A stretch of DNA of 10,665 nucleotides. Source: Rhodoferax sp. Its GTDB lineage: Bacteria > Pseudomonadota > Gammaproteobacteria > Burkholderiales > Burkholderiaceae_C. Location of the stretch: positions 1-10,665 of the forward strand of contig JAUXQA010000411.1 in NCBI GenBank assembly GCA_030683195.1, in the 5' to 3' direction. The notes below the pieces were generated by a model. It ran no database searches. It worked only from the letters and a program-made list of their open reading frames with translations, and was not told where the DNA came from. This document shows positions 1-5,624 of the stretch, piece by piece (the stretch's first letter is position 1; each line of letters begins with the position of its first letter). The position numbers and the translations under genes were made by a program.

Positions 1-199
1 GTCCCAGGTGCGAGGTCACCATGACGGCAGCGCCAGCGTCCAGCGCCATCTGGATACAGGGGATGGAGGCACGGATGCGGGTGTCTTCGGTGATGACGCC
101 CTGCTCGTCTTGCGGCACGTTCAGATCGGCGCGGATAAAGACCCGTTTGCCGCTGACTTGGCCTTGGGCACACAAATCAGAAAAGCGGATGACGTTCAT
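1..199 (-). CDS. pgk: Phosphoglycerate kinase, N-terminal part (cut by window edge)
   Basis: Phosphoglycerate kinase transfers phosphate from 1,3-bisphosphoglycerate to ADP in the cytoplasm, the first ATP-yielding step of lower glycolysis. Reading leftward from ATG at 199-197, 66 codons stay open to the window edge. The protein begins MNVIRFSDLCAQGQVSGKRV and continues with the family signature RADLNVP at residues 23-29, then TEDTRIRASIP and VTSHLG. In this family these residues belong to the N-terminal domain that binds 3-phosphoglycerate. The remaining roughly 330 residues lie outside the window. A Shine-Dalgarno-like GGGAG (209-205) sits 5 bases before the ATG, which supports this start. 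The gene lies downstream of azlD on the same strand, 68 bases away, and may have its own promoter in that gap. Identification is from sequence recognition of the signature and is firm despite the short length. Confidence 0.95.
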   Translation of the reverse strand, partial: MNVIRFSDLCAQGQVSGKRVFIRADLNVPQDEQGVITEDTRIRASIPCIQMALDAGAAVMVTSHLG

Positions 200-204
200 G
201 GAGA

Positions 205-209
205 CTCCC
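205..209 (-). promoter_or_regulatory. Ribosome binding site of pgk
   Basis: Read on the minus strand this is GGGAG, followed by five bases and the ATG of pgk. It is one of the clearer Shine-Dalgarno matches in the window. Confidence 0.6.
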
Positions 210-232
210 GAAAGTGAAAAACAGCTTGCGGG

Positions 233-238
233 ATTGTA
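233..238 (-). promoter_or_regulatory. Possible -10 box of a pgk promoter
   Basis: Read on the minus strand this is TACAAT, one mismatch from the sigma-70 -10 consensus, placed 33 bases before the pgk ATG. No good -35 box stands at 16-18 bases; TTGGCG (258-253) is only 14 bases away. The call rests on the -10 match and its place in the azlD-pgk gap. It could be chance. Confidence 0.3.
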
Positions 239-251
239 GGAGCGCACCCTG

Positions 252-265
252 GCGCCAAAGGGCGC
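252..265 (-). other. Small GC-rich hairpin just after azlD
   Basis: GCGCC (252-256) and GGCGC (261-265) can pair in a 5-bp stem with a 4-base loop, starting 2 bases past the azlD stop. No T-run follows on the minus strand, so it is not a standard intrinsic terminator. It could be a 3'-end stabilising or pausing structure that separates azlD from pgk. Confidence 0.3.
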
Positions 266-267
266 AA

Positions 268-618
268 TTACCAGCCCAAGCCCACGTGAAGGGGCAAATA
301 CACGGCCATGCCCACCAAAATGGTGCCCAGTACGGCTTGGCCAGCCCCTTTGCGCCAGAAAAACCAGCCAGCGCCGGCCACGACGGCAAACAGCCGGGCA
401 TCCTGCCAGGTGCTGATGAAGTGCCCTTGGGTCATCACCATCTCCGGCACGATCACGGCGGCCAGCGCCGCGATAGGGGCGTATTGCAACCCCCGCTGCG
501 CCCAGTGCGGCAAGTGCCAGGGCTTGCTGGAAATAAAGAACAGGGAGCGGGTGATCACAGTCACAACCGTCAGGCCAATGATCACGGCCAGCGTCCAGCC
601 ATCGGTACCGTTGTTCAT
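268..618 (-). CDS. azlD: Branched-chain amino acid exporter, small subunit AzlD
   Basis: AzlD is the small membrane partner of AzlC. AzlCD/YgaZH-type pairs export branched-chain amino acids and their toxic analogues (4-azaleucine in Bacillus, valine in E. coli). The 116-residue protein has four hydrophobic stretches at about 8-29, 44-62, 74-91 and 95-114, as expected for AzlD. It carries the typical early TRSLFF segment (residues 23-28) and a conserved-looking YAPIAALAAVIVPE region (47-59). The ATG (618-616) overlaps the azlC stop as ATGA, and no clear Shine-Dalgarno precedes it, so translation probably depends on ribosomes finishing azlC. A longer open frame extends upstream to 1125, but it lies inside azlC and is a shadow. 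Substrate specificity is inferred from the family, not visible in the sequence. Confidence 0.9.
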   Translation of the reverse strand: MNNGTDGWTLAVIIGLTVVTVITRSLFFISSKPWHLPHWAQRGLQYAPIAALAAVIVPEMVMTQGHFISTWQDARLFAVVAGAGWFFWRKGAGQAVLGTILVGMAVYLPLHVGLGW

Positions 619-1346
619 GGGGGAGTGGCCCGGGCCAGCCGGGTTTCCTCTAACATCAGGCACAGGGCCACGGCGGCGGCAATGGCCACCAGAATGTTGA
701 GTTTGAACGGCAAGGCAAACGCCGCCACGGCTGCCGCCCCCGCCACCCCGGCCGAGACCCAGCGCAAGCGGCTGGACGCCAGGGAACACAAAATACCCAG
801 CAGCGCCAGGATGCCCGCAAAACTCAAGCCCCAGTGCGTGGGAATGAAGTTGGCCAGCACCACGCCCACCACACTGCAGCCCACCCAGGCCAGCCAGTTG
901 ACACCGCAGTTGCCCGCCAGGTAGGCCTGCTGGGCGCGCTTGAGGTCGGCGTCGCCACCATGATGAGGGTAACGTTTGGTGAACAATACGTAGCTCAGAT
1001 CGGCCAGCAAATAACCGGTCACCAGCCGCTGCCACAGGGGCAAGTGCATGACATAAGGGCGCATGTGAGCGCTGAACACCACAAAGCGCAGGTTGACGCA
1101 CACGGCAGAGGCCAAAATCACCCACATCGGCGCGCCTACGGTCAGCAGCGGTATCGCCGCCAACTGCGAGCTGCCGGCGAACACGATCACCCCCATCAGC
1201 AAGGCCTCAAACAGGCTCATGCCGGACTTGACCATAGCCACGCCGGTCATCAGACCCCAGGCGGCGATGCCAGGCGCCGCAGCCAAGGCCTCCAGGGCAC
1301 CTTGGCGAAACTCAGGGTGCCGGTAGTTTTCGCGCAGGAAAAACAC
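615..1346 (-). CDS. azlC: Branched-chain amino acid exporter, large subunit AzlC
   Basis: AzlC is the larger inner-membrane subunit of the AzlCD exporter family. The 243-residue product is strongly hydrophobic, with several membrane segments. It carries the family's recognisable central motif VFAGSSQLAAI (55-65), followed by NLRFVVFSAHMRP (85-97), and ends in a charged tail. The start is GTG at 1346-1344. The G of that GTG is also the last base of the fmt TAG stop, a one-base overlap, so azlC appears translationally coupled to fmt. The 3' end overlaps azlD by four bases. The start is well placed, since AzlC proteins normally begin with a short hydrophilic stretch like this FFLRENYRHPEFRQGALEA. 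The fusion of an amino-acid exporter to the end of the def-fmt unit could put it under the same promoter. The amino acid exported is inferred from family knowledge only. Confidence 0.92.
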   Translation of the reverse strand: MFFLRENYRHPEFRQGALEALAAAPGIAAWGLMTGVAMVKSGMSLFEALLMGVIVFAGSSQLAAIPLLTVGAPMWVILASAVCVNLRFVVFSAHMRPYVMHLPLWQRLVTGYLLADLSYVLFTKRYPHHGGDADLKRAQQAYLAGNCGVNWLAWVGCSVVGVVLANFIPTHWGLSFAGILALLGILCSLASSRLRWVSAGVAGAAAVAAFALPFKLNILVAIAAAVALCLMLEETRLARATPP

Positions 1347-2317
1347 TAACTTGCGCGTTTCTCGAAGACCATGCCCGCGCGCAGATCAAAGCCGCGCAGG
1401 AAGTCTGCCACCTTGAGGCGCTTAGCCCCAGGGCGCTGCAGCTCAGTGATGGATACTACTGAATTCATAGCTACTACCGCAATAGAATCGCCGGCTAGAG
1501 CCATAATTGATCCATATTTAGCCTCAGGGGGCGGCACACCAGCACTCACCCCCGCCGACCAGACCTTGAGGGTCTCGTCCCCCAGGTGGGTACTGGCCCC
1601 CGGGAATGGATTGAAGGCCCGAACCCGCCGCACGATCAGGTCGGCGGGCTGCGCCCAGTCGATCTCGGCTTCATGCTTTTCAATCTTGTGGGCGTAGGTC
1701 ACGCCCGTCTGCGGCTGACGGACCGGCTTAAGTTCACCGCGCGCGGCATCTGCCAAGGCTCGGACGATCAGGTCAGCGCCCAGTGTGGCGAGCTTGTCAT
1801 GCAAGGTAGCCGTGGTGTCGTCGTGGGCGATGGCCAGCTTTTCAATCAACAGCATGTCACCGGTGTCGAGCCCCGCGTCCATTTGCATGATGGTCACGCC
1901 GGTATCAAGGTCACCCGCCTCTATGGCGCGATGAATCGGGGCGGCACCGCGCCATCGGGGCAAGAGTGAGGCATGGATGTTGAAGCAACCCTGGGCCGGA
2001 ACGTCCAGTGCCCATTGCGGCAGGATCAGGCCATAAGCGGCCACCACCATGGCGTCAGCCTGGGCAGCGTCCAGCAGTGCGCGGGCGGCGGCTGCATCTT
2101 CGGGGTATTTACCGTCGAGCCGCAGGCTGCGGGGTTGCGCCAGCGCCAGGGCGTGGTCCAGCGCAAATTGTTTGACGGGCGAGGGGTGCAACTTCATGCC
2201 GCGCCCGGCCGGGCGGTCGGGCTGGGTCAGTACCAGCACGATCTCATGGCCGGCGGCATGCAACTGCGCCAGCGCAACGCGGGCAAATTCAGGCGTGCCC
2301 GCAAAAATCAGTCTCAC
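1346..2317 (-). CDS. fmt: Methionyl-tRNA formyltransferase
   Basis: Fmt formylates Met-tRNA(fMet) using 10-formyltetrahydrofolate, giving the initiator tRNA used in bacterial translation. The 323-residue length is normal. The N-terminal formyltransferase domain starts RLIFAGTPEFA and holds the catalytic triad expected from E. coli Fmt (N106/H108/D144): here N113 and H115 in the FNIHASLLPRWRGAAPIHRA stretch, and D151 in MDAGLDTGDML. The C-terminal OB-fold-like domain follows, with RAFNPFPGA (233-241). The start is GTG at 2317-2315, preceded at 6 bases by GAGGA (2328-2324); this GTG overlaps the def stop as GTGA. Codons for about residues 266-289 are unusually AT-rich, contain an EcoRI-like GAATTC, and match an AT-rich block in dprA (see the repeat entry). 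By my alignment to remembered E. coli Fmt the protein length there is unchanged. Confidence 0.97.
   Translation of the reverse strand: MRLIFAGTPEFARVALAQLHAAGHEIVLVLTQPDRPAGRGMKLHPSPVKQFALDHALALAQPRSLRLDGKYPEDAAAARALLDAAQADAMVVAAYGLILPQWALDVPAQGCFNIHASLLPRWRGAAPIHRAIEAGDLDTGVTIMQMDAGLDTGDMLLIEKLAIAHDDTTATLHDKLATLGADLIVRALADAARGELKPVRQPQTGVTYAHKIEKHEAEIDWAQPADLIVRRVRAFNPFPGASTHLGDETLKVWSAGVSAGVPPPEAKYGSIMALAGDSIAVVAMNSVVSITELQRPGAKRLKVADFLRGFDLRAGMVFEKRAS
1454..1498 (-). repeat. AT-rich dispersed repeat, copy 1, inside fmt
   Basis: On the minus strand this 45-base block begins CTAGCCGGCG and ends TCAGTAGTA. It aligns without gaps to 4685-4729 in dprA with 31 of 45 identical bases by hand count, including the perfect first 10. 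AT-rich sequence continues on its upstream side to about 1523. It encodes Fmt residues 274-288 and is read in the same frame as the dprA copy (both give LAG near the start and SV near the end). Such AT-rich dispersed elements, with a CTAGC core, are in my recollection common in Comamonadaceae genomes. That family assignment is inference. Confidence 0.55.
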
Positions 2318-2823
2318 CGCTGATCCTCGCGCTGGGCCTTGATCATCTTGGTTTTGATACGGTTGCGCTTGAGCGGCGAGAGATATTCAACAAAGACCTT
2401 GCCCATCAGGTGATCCATCTCATGCTGAATGCACACAGCCAGCAGCCCGTCGGCCTGCACGGTGTGGGGCTTGCCCTGGCCGTCCAGCGCGCTGACCGTG
2501 ATGGCGTCATGGCGCTGGACCCCGTCATACACGCCGGGCACCGACAGGCAGCCTTCTTCGTTGATGTGCATCTCGGGGCTGGTCCAGACGGTTTGGGGGT
2601 TGATGAGCACCAGCGCTTCATCGCGCTCCTCGGACACGTCAATCACAATGAGGCGCTCATGCACGTCCACCTGCGTGGCCGCCAGCCCGATGCCCTTGGC
2701 CTCGTACATGGTCTCCAGCATGTCGGCAATGAGGGCTTTGATGCGCGCATCGACCTGCTGCACGGGCTTGGCCACCGTGTGAAGCTTGGGGTCGGGAAAA
2801 CAGAGAATGGGAAGTAGCGCCAT
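2314..2823 (-). CDS. def: Peptide deformylase
   Basis: Peptide deformylase is a metal (Fe2+/Zn2+) hydrolase that removes the formyl group from new N-terminal methionines, undoing the work of Fmt encoded next to it. The 169-residue protein is full length and shows all three family motifs: GIGLAATQ at 44-51, EEGCLSVP at 89-96 with metal ligand C92, and QHEMDH at 133-138 with ligands H134 and H138 and catalytic E135. These match E. coli C90, H132, E133 and H136 with a constant offset of two. It is the first gene of the unit def-fmt-azlC-azlD, and its TGA overlaps the fmt GTG. The ATG at 2823-2821 fits the family start (ALLPILCFPDPKL), although no clear Shine-Dalgarno precedes it. Its promoter must lie in the divergent gap shared with the LysM gene. 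Confidence 0.97.
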   Translation of the reverse strand: MALLPILCFPDPKLHTVAKPVQQVDARIKALIADMLETMYEAKGIGLAATQVDVHERLIVIDVSEERDEALVLINPQTVWTSPEMHINEEGCLSVPGVYDGVQRHDAITVSALDGQGKPHTVQADGLLAVCIQHEMDHLMGKVFVEYLSPLKRNRIKTKMIKAQREDQR

Positions 2824-3082
2824 GTTTCAATCGGGTTCAGGACAGATTTGGCCGGCGGCGCAGGCGCACCAGCTCGGTTACATCAGGTTTCGGGATGTCG
2901 TTATTTTCACTACTTTTTGCCGCCCTGGCACGGCGAGGCCGCAGAATACGTTGCCCAATCAAGGCCTTGAGCGCAAAATCGCGCGTAATTTATCAGGATT
3001 TTCGATCCGGCGGACCTCCTTTTGCCAGCCCCCAAGCGTCGCCCCTTGTCCAGCCCAAAAATCAATTGCAGTGCAGCCAAAC
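2824..3082. other. Divergent intergenic region between def and the LysM gene
   Basis: These 259 bases separate two genes facing away from each other and must carry promoters for both units. A weak plus-strand sigma-70 candidate is TTGAGC (2967-2972), 18 bases, TATCAG (2991-2996), about 85 bases before the LysM ATG. No convincing promoter was found for def. A short inverted repeat ACATC/GATGT (2880-2884 and 2894-2898) is present but weak. The LysM frame stays open through the whole region back into def, but without protein-like composition or a good start, so I treat it as noncoding. No RNA gene or riboswitch was recognised. Confidence 0.5.
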
Positions 3083-4312
3083 ATGACAAAACACTCTCCC
3101 CTGTGCATCCGAGCGACCCAGCCCGTGCGCCTGGCCGCCCTGGCATTGATGGCCGGCGCACTCACGGCTGTCCCCGCCTGGTCCCAGAACTTCCCCATCA
3201 CCCCCACCCAAAAAGCCACCGCCAGCCAGGTCGCACAGGCAGGCGTTCCCTTGAGCGAACTGGCCGCCAACGCGCCAGACTCGTACACCGTCAAACGGGG
3301 TGACACCTTGTGGGCCATCTCGGGTTTGTTTTTGAAAAGCGCCTGGCGCTGGCCCGAGCTGTGGGGCATGAACCTGGATGACATCAAGAATCCGCACCTC
3401 ATTTACCCCGGGCAAGCCCTGTATCTGGACAAGGCCGATGGACGCGCCACCTTGCGCTTGCGCCAGAACGCAGGGGGCAACGCGCCCATGGAAACCGTGC
3501 GCCTCTCGCCCCGCACCCGCTATGAAACGCTGGCCAGCGGTGCCTTGCCCACCTTGAAGAGCCATCTGATTGAACCCTTTCTGGCCGAACCGGTGATCGT
3601 GGAAGAAGACGGGCTGAGCCGGGCGCCCCGCATTGTGGCCACTCAGGAGGGCCGCGTGTTGCTCACCCGGGGTGACCGCGCCTATGCGCGTGGCGAGGGC
3701 GACCTGGCCCTGCTGGACGAGCCCGGCGCCAGGCAAAAAGCCTACCGGGTGTTTCGCAGCGCCACCCCCCTGAAAGACCCGGTCACAGGCGAGGTGTTGG
3801 GCTATGAGGCCCAGTATGTCGGCAAGGCCTTGCTGGTGCGAGGCGAAACCACGCAATCATCCACCGACCGTGAGGGCCGCACGCGCGATGACTTGGTGCC
3901 CGCCACGATTGACATCGTCTCGGCCAAGGAAGAGATCCGGGTCGGCGACCGCCTCTTGCCCGAGCCACCCCAGCAATTGTTAAGTTACATCCCGCGCGCA
4001 CCTGGCGGCGTGGTGGAGGCTCGCATCGTGTCGGTTTACGGCAACGCTGTGGCGAATGCAGGCCAAAACCAGGTCGTGGCCATTAACCAGGGCACACGCG
4101 ACGGCTTGGAAGTCGGCCATGTGATGGCCCTCCAGAAAGACGGTGCACGCCTGATCGACAAGACCGATCCTGCGCGAACCGAATTGAAGCTGCCCGACGA
4201 GCGCAATGGCCTGGTGATGGTGTTCAGAACCTTTGAGCGCATCTCTTACGCCCTGATTCTGGAGATCTCGGACAGCGCCAAAGTTGGCGACCGCCTGGTC
4301 AACCCGCGCTGA
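3083..4312 (+). CDS. Exported LysM-domain (peptidoglycan-binding) protein
   Basis: This is a 409-residue protein probably secreted to the periplasm or cell envelope. The N-terminus MTKHSPLCIRATQPVRLAAL plus ALMAGALTAVPAWS forms a Sec-type signal peptide, with a likely cut after AWS (residue 34). One LysM domain runs from about 67 to 115 (YTVKRGDTLWAISG, then NPHLIYPGQALYL) and should bind peptidoglycan or other N-acetylglucosamine glycans. The long remainder, about 116-409, has no motif I recognise. A cluster of RVGDRL and similar repeats (286-291, 400-405) suggests beta-rich folds. LysM genes directly before dprA are, from memory, common in Burkholderiales, but the role is unknown. The ATG at 3083 is chosen because it puts the signal peptide at the N-terminus; a GTG at 3071 would add four residues. 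No strong ribosome site is seen. The stop is 9 bases before the dprA start. Confidence 0.88.
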   Translation: MTKHSPLCIRATQPVRLAALALMAGALTAVPAWSQNFPITPTQKATASQVAQAGVPLSELAANAPDSYTVKRGDTLWAISGLFLKSAWRWPELWGMNLDDIKNPHLIYPGQALYLDKADGRATLRLRQNAGGNAPMETVRLSPRTRYETLASGALPTLKSHLIEPFLAEPVIVEEDGLSRAPRIVATQEGRVLLTRGDRAYARGEGDLALLDEPGARQKAYRVFRSATPLKDPVTGEVLGYEAQYVGKALLVRGETTQSSTDREGRTRDDLVPATIDIVSAKEEIRVGDRLLPEPPQQLLSYIPRAPGGVVEARIVSVYGNAVANAGQNQVVAINQGTRDGLEVGHVMALQKDGARLIDKTDPARTELKLPDERNGLVMVFRTFERISYALILEISDSAKVGDRLVNPR

Positions 4313-4315
4313 AGG
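4312..4315 (+). promoter_or_regulatory. Ribosome binding site supporting the TTG start of dprA
   Basis: AAGG overlaps the last base of the LysM-gene stop and stands 6 bases before TTG at 4322. No in-frame ATG is available near the start of dprA homology, so this spacing decides in favour of the rare TTG start. Confidence 0.45.
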
Positions 4316-4321
4316 CTGAAC

Positions 4322-5536
4322 TTGGAGCGCGATGAACTCGGTGCCTGGCTGCGTTTGACGCTCACGCCAGGCGTGGGCAACACCACCGCACGCAAACTGC
4401 TGGCTGCTTTTGGCTTGCCGCTGGCGGTGTTCAGCCAACCCTCAACGGCCTTGCGGCAGGTGGTGGGCCCGGTGACGGCAGCGAGCCTGCGCAGTGAACC
4501 GCCCGAACTGGCAGAACTGCTTGACACCACCTGGGACTGGCTGAGCGCCTCGGGCGCAGGCAGCGCACGGCGGCAGATTGTGGTGCTGGGCGACGCTGAC
4601 TACCCGGCTTCGTTGCTGACCATGGATGATCCGCCCTTGATGCTCTACCTGCTCGGCGCGGGTGTTTTTATACCAAATAGCCCGCTAGCCGGCGTTAATA
4701 AAGACTTAATAGATACAAAATCAGTAGCAAATTCCTTGACCCACAGCCTGAGTCACAGCATCGCCATCGTTGGCAGTCGCAACCCCACACCGCAAGGTGC
4801 AGCCAACGCCCGGCACTTTGCCAAAGCCCTCGGAGACGCCGGACTGACGGTGATCAGTGGCTTGGCCCTGGGCGTGGACGGAGCCGCCCACGAAGGTGCA
4901 CTTGACAGCGTAGTGCCCGGTTCTGACCGGCTGGCCACCGTGGCCGTGGTGGGGACCGGCTTGGACCGGGTCTACCCCAGAGCCCACCTGAACCTGGCCC
5001 ACCGGATTGCCGAGCACGGGCTGATCATCAGCGAGTACCCGCTGGGCACCCCGCCACTGACCGCCAACTTCCCCAAGCGCAACCGGCTCATCGCCGGGCT
5101 GGCCCGGGCCACGCTGGTGGTGGAGGCTGCGCTGAAGTCCGGCTCGCTCATCACGGCGCGGCTCGCGGTAGAACAAGGGAAGGATGTGTTTGCGATCCCG
5201 GGCTCAATTCACTCGACCCAGGCGCGGGGTTGCCACGCCCTCATCAAGCAGGGAGCCAAATTGGTGGAGTCGGCCCAGGATGTGCTGGAAGAAATGACGC
5301 TGGAGGCGCAGGCTGACACGACCGATTCAACCGCACAGCCGGCGTCGCCTGGCTTGTTCGGCGTCAACCTGCCCTTGCTGGACGCCTTGGGGTTTGATCC
5401 GGTCGGGCTGGATGCCTTGCAGGCACGGGGCACGCTGGATACCGCGAGTTTGCAGGCCGAACTGATGACTCTGGAGCTGGAGGGCCTGGTGGCGCGCCTG
5501 CCGGGTGGCCTGTTTCAGCGCACAGCACCTCGTTAA
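4322..5536 (+). CDS. dprA: DNA-processing protein A (DprA/Smf)
   Basis: DprA binds incoming single-stranded DNA during natural transformation, protects it and loads RecA. The 404-residue product has an N-terminal helical (SAM/HhH-like) part with TPGVGN (15-20). The Rossmann-like DprA domain, about 147-320, contains AIVGSRNPTPQG (148-159), GLALGVDGAAH (180-190), FPKRNRLIAG (250-259) and SGSLITAR (273-280). A C-terminal winged-helix (DML1-like) domain covers about 355-402. The start is TTG at 4322, with AAGG six bases upstream; MERDELGAWLRL fits the family N-terminus. Residues about 113-146, between LYLLGA and SIAIVGSRN, form an extra low-GC segment about 25 residues longer than the usual linker. 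That segment matches the AT-rich block in fmt. The gene follows the LysM gene by 9 bases and is probably co-transcribed. All catalytic-core motifs look intact. Confidence 0.96.
   Translation: MERDELGAWLRLTLTPGVGNTTARKLLAAFGLPLAVFSQPSTALRQVVGPVTAASLRSEPPELAELLDTTWDWLSASGAGSARRQIVVLGDADYPASLLTMDDPPLMLYLLGAGVFIPNSPLAGVNKDLIDTKSVANSLTHSLSHSIAIVGSRNPTPQGAANARHFAKALGDAGLTVISGLALGVDGAAHEGALDSVVPGSDRLATVAVVGTGLDRVYPRAHLNLAHRIAEHGLIISEYPLGTPPLTANFPKRNRLIAGLARATLVVEAALKSGSLITARLAVEQGKDVFAIPGSIHSTQARGCHALIKQGAKLVESAQDVLEEMTLEAQADTTDSTAQPASPGLFGVNLPLLDALGFDPVGLDALQARGTLDTASLQAELMTLELEGLVARLPGGLFQRTAPR
4685..4729 (+). repeat. AT-rich dispersed repeat, copy 2, inside dprA
   Basis: This is a 45-base block, CTAGCCGGCG to TCAGTAGCA, that aligns without gaps to the fmt copy (1498-1454 read on the minus strand), 31 of 45 identical. 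AT-rich sequence starts earlier, near 4663 (GTGTTTTTATACC), and ends near 4735. It contrasts sharply with the GC-rich flanks. It encodes DprA residues 122-136 within the extra linker and keeps the frame open. A short direct repeat CACAGC (4742-4747 and 4754-4759) lies just after it, giving HSLSHS in the protein. Confidence 0.6.
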
Positions 5537-5544
5537 AGCCCGAA

Positions 5545-5562
5545 CTGGCGGGGAAACGCCAG
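5545..5562 (+). other. Hairpin in the dprA-smg gap
   Basis: CTGGCG (5545-5550) and CGCCAG (5557-5562) form a perfect 6-bp stem with the loop GGGAAA, 8 bases after the dprA stop. The bases that follow (CCAGTCTGAAT) contain no T-run, so it lacks the signature of an intrinsic terminator. It may pause or partially end transcription, or stabilise the dprA mRNA end. Confidence 0.35.
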
Positions 5563-5612
5563 CCAGTCTGAATAGGGGTCCAACTTGGTGCCTCACCGGC
5601 TTGCATTCACGC

Positions 5613-5618
5613 TATATT
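5613..5618 (+). promoter_or_regulatory. Possible -10 box for smg (leaderless mRNA?)
   Basis: TATATT matches the -10 consensus at five of six positions and ends 6 bases before the A of the smg ATG. A start site at the usual distance would fall on or near that A. No purine-rich ribosome site precedes the ATG. No good -35 box is seen at 17 bases. Confidence 0.3.
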
Positions 5619-5624
5619 GCTCAC

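Noticed and set aside
214..924. 236-residue plus-strand open frame opposite azlD/azlC
   Set aside because: Antisense shadow of two well-recognised genes, rich in His, Arg and Pro as expected from a high-GC complement.
3014..3023. Near-perfect Shine-Dalgarno AAAAGGAGGT on the minus strand in the def-LysM gap
   Set aside because: No start codon follows at a suitable distance, and no protein-like minus-strand frame begins there. Probably chance.
2786..3082. Open 99-codon upstream extension of the LysM-gene frame
   Set aside because: It overlaps def, has no good start or ribosome site, would bury the signal peptide inside the protein, and reads like noncoding translation.
3062..3856. 264-residue minus-strand open frame opposite the LysM gene
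   Set aside because: Shadow frame; the opposite strand encodes a clear signal peptide and LysM domain.
5545..5562. Intrinsic terminator after dprA
   Set aside because: The stem is good, but no T-run follows, so it is kept only as a hairpin.
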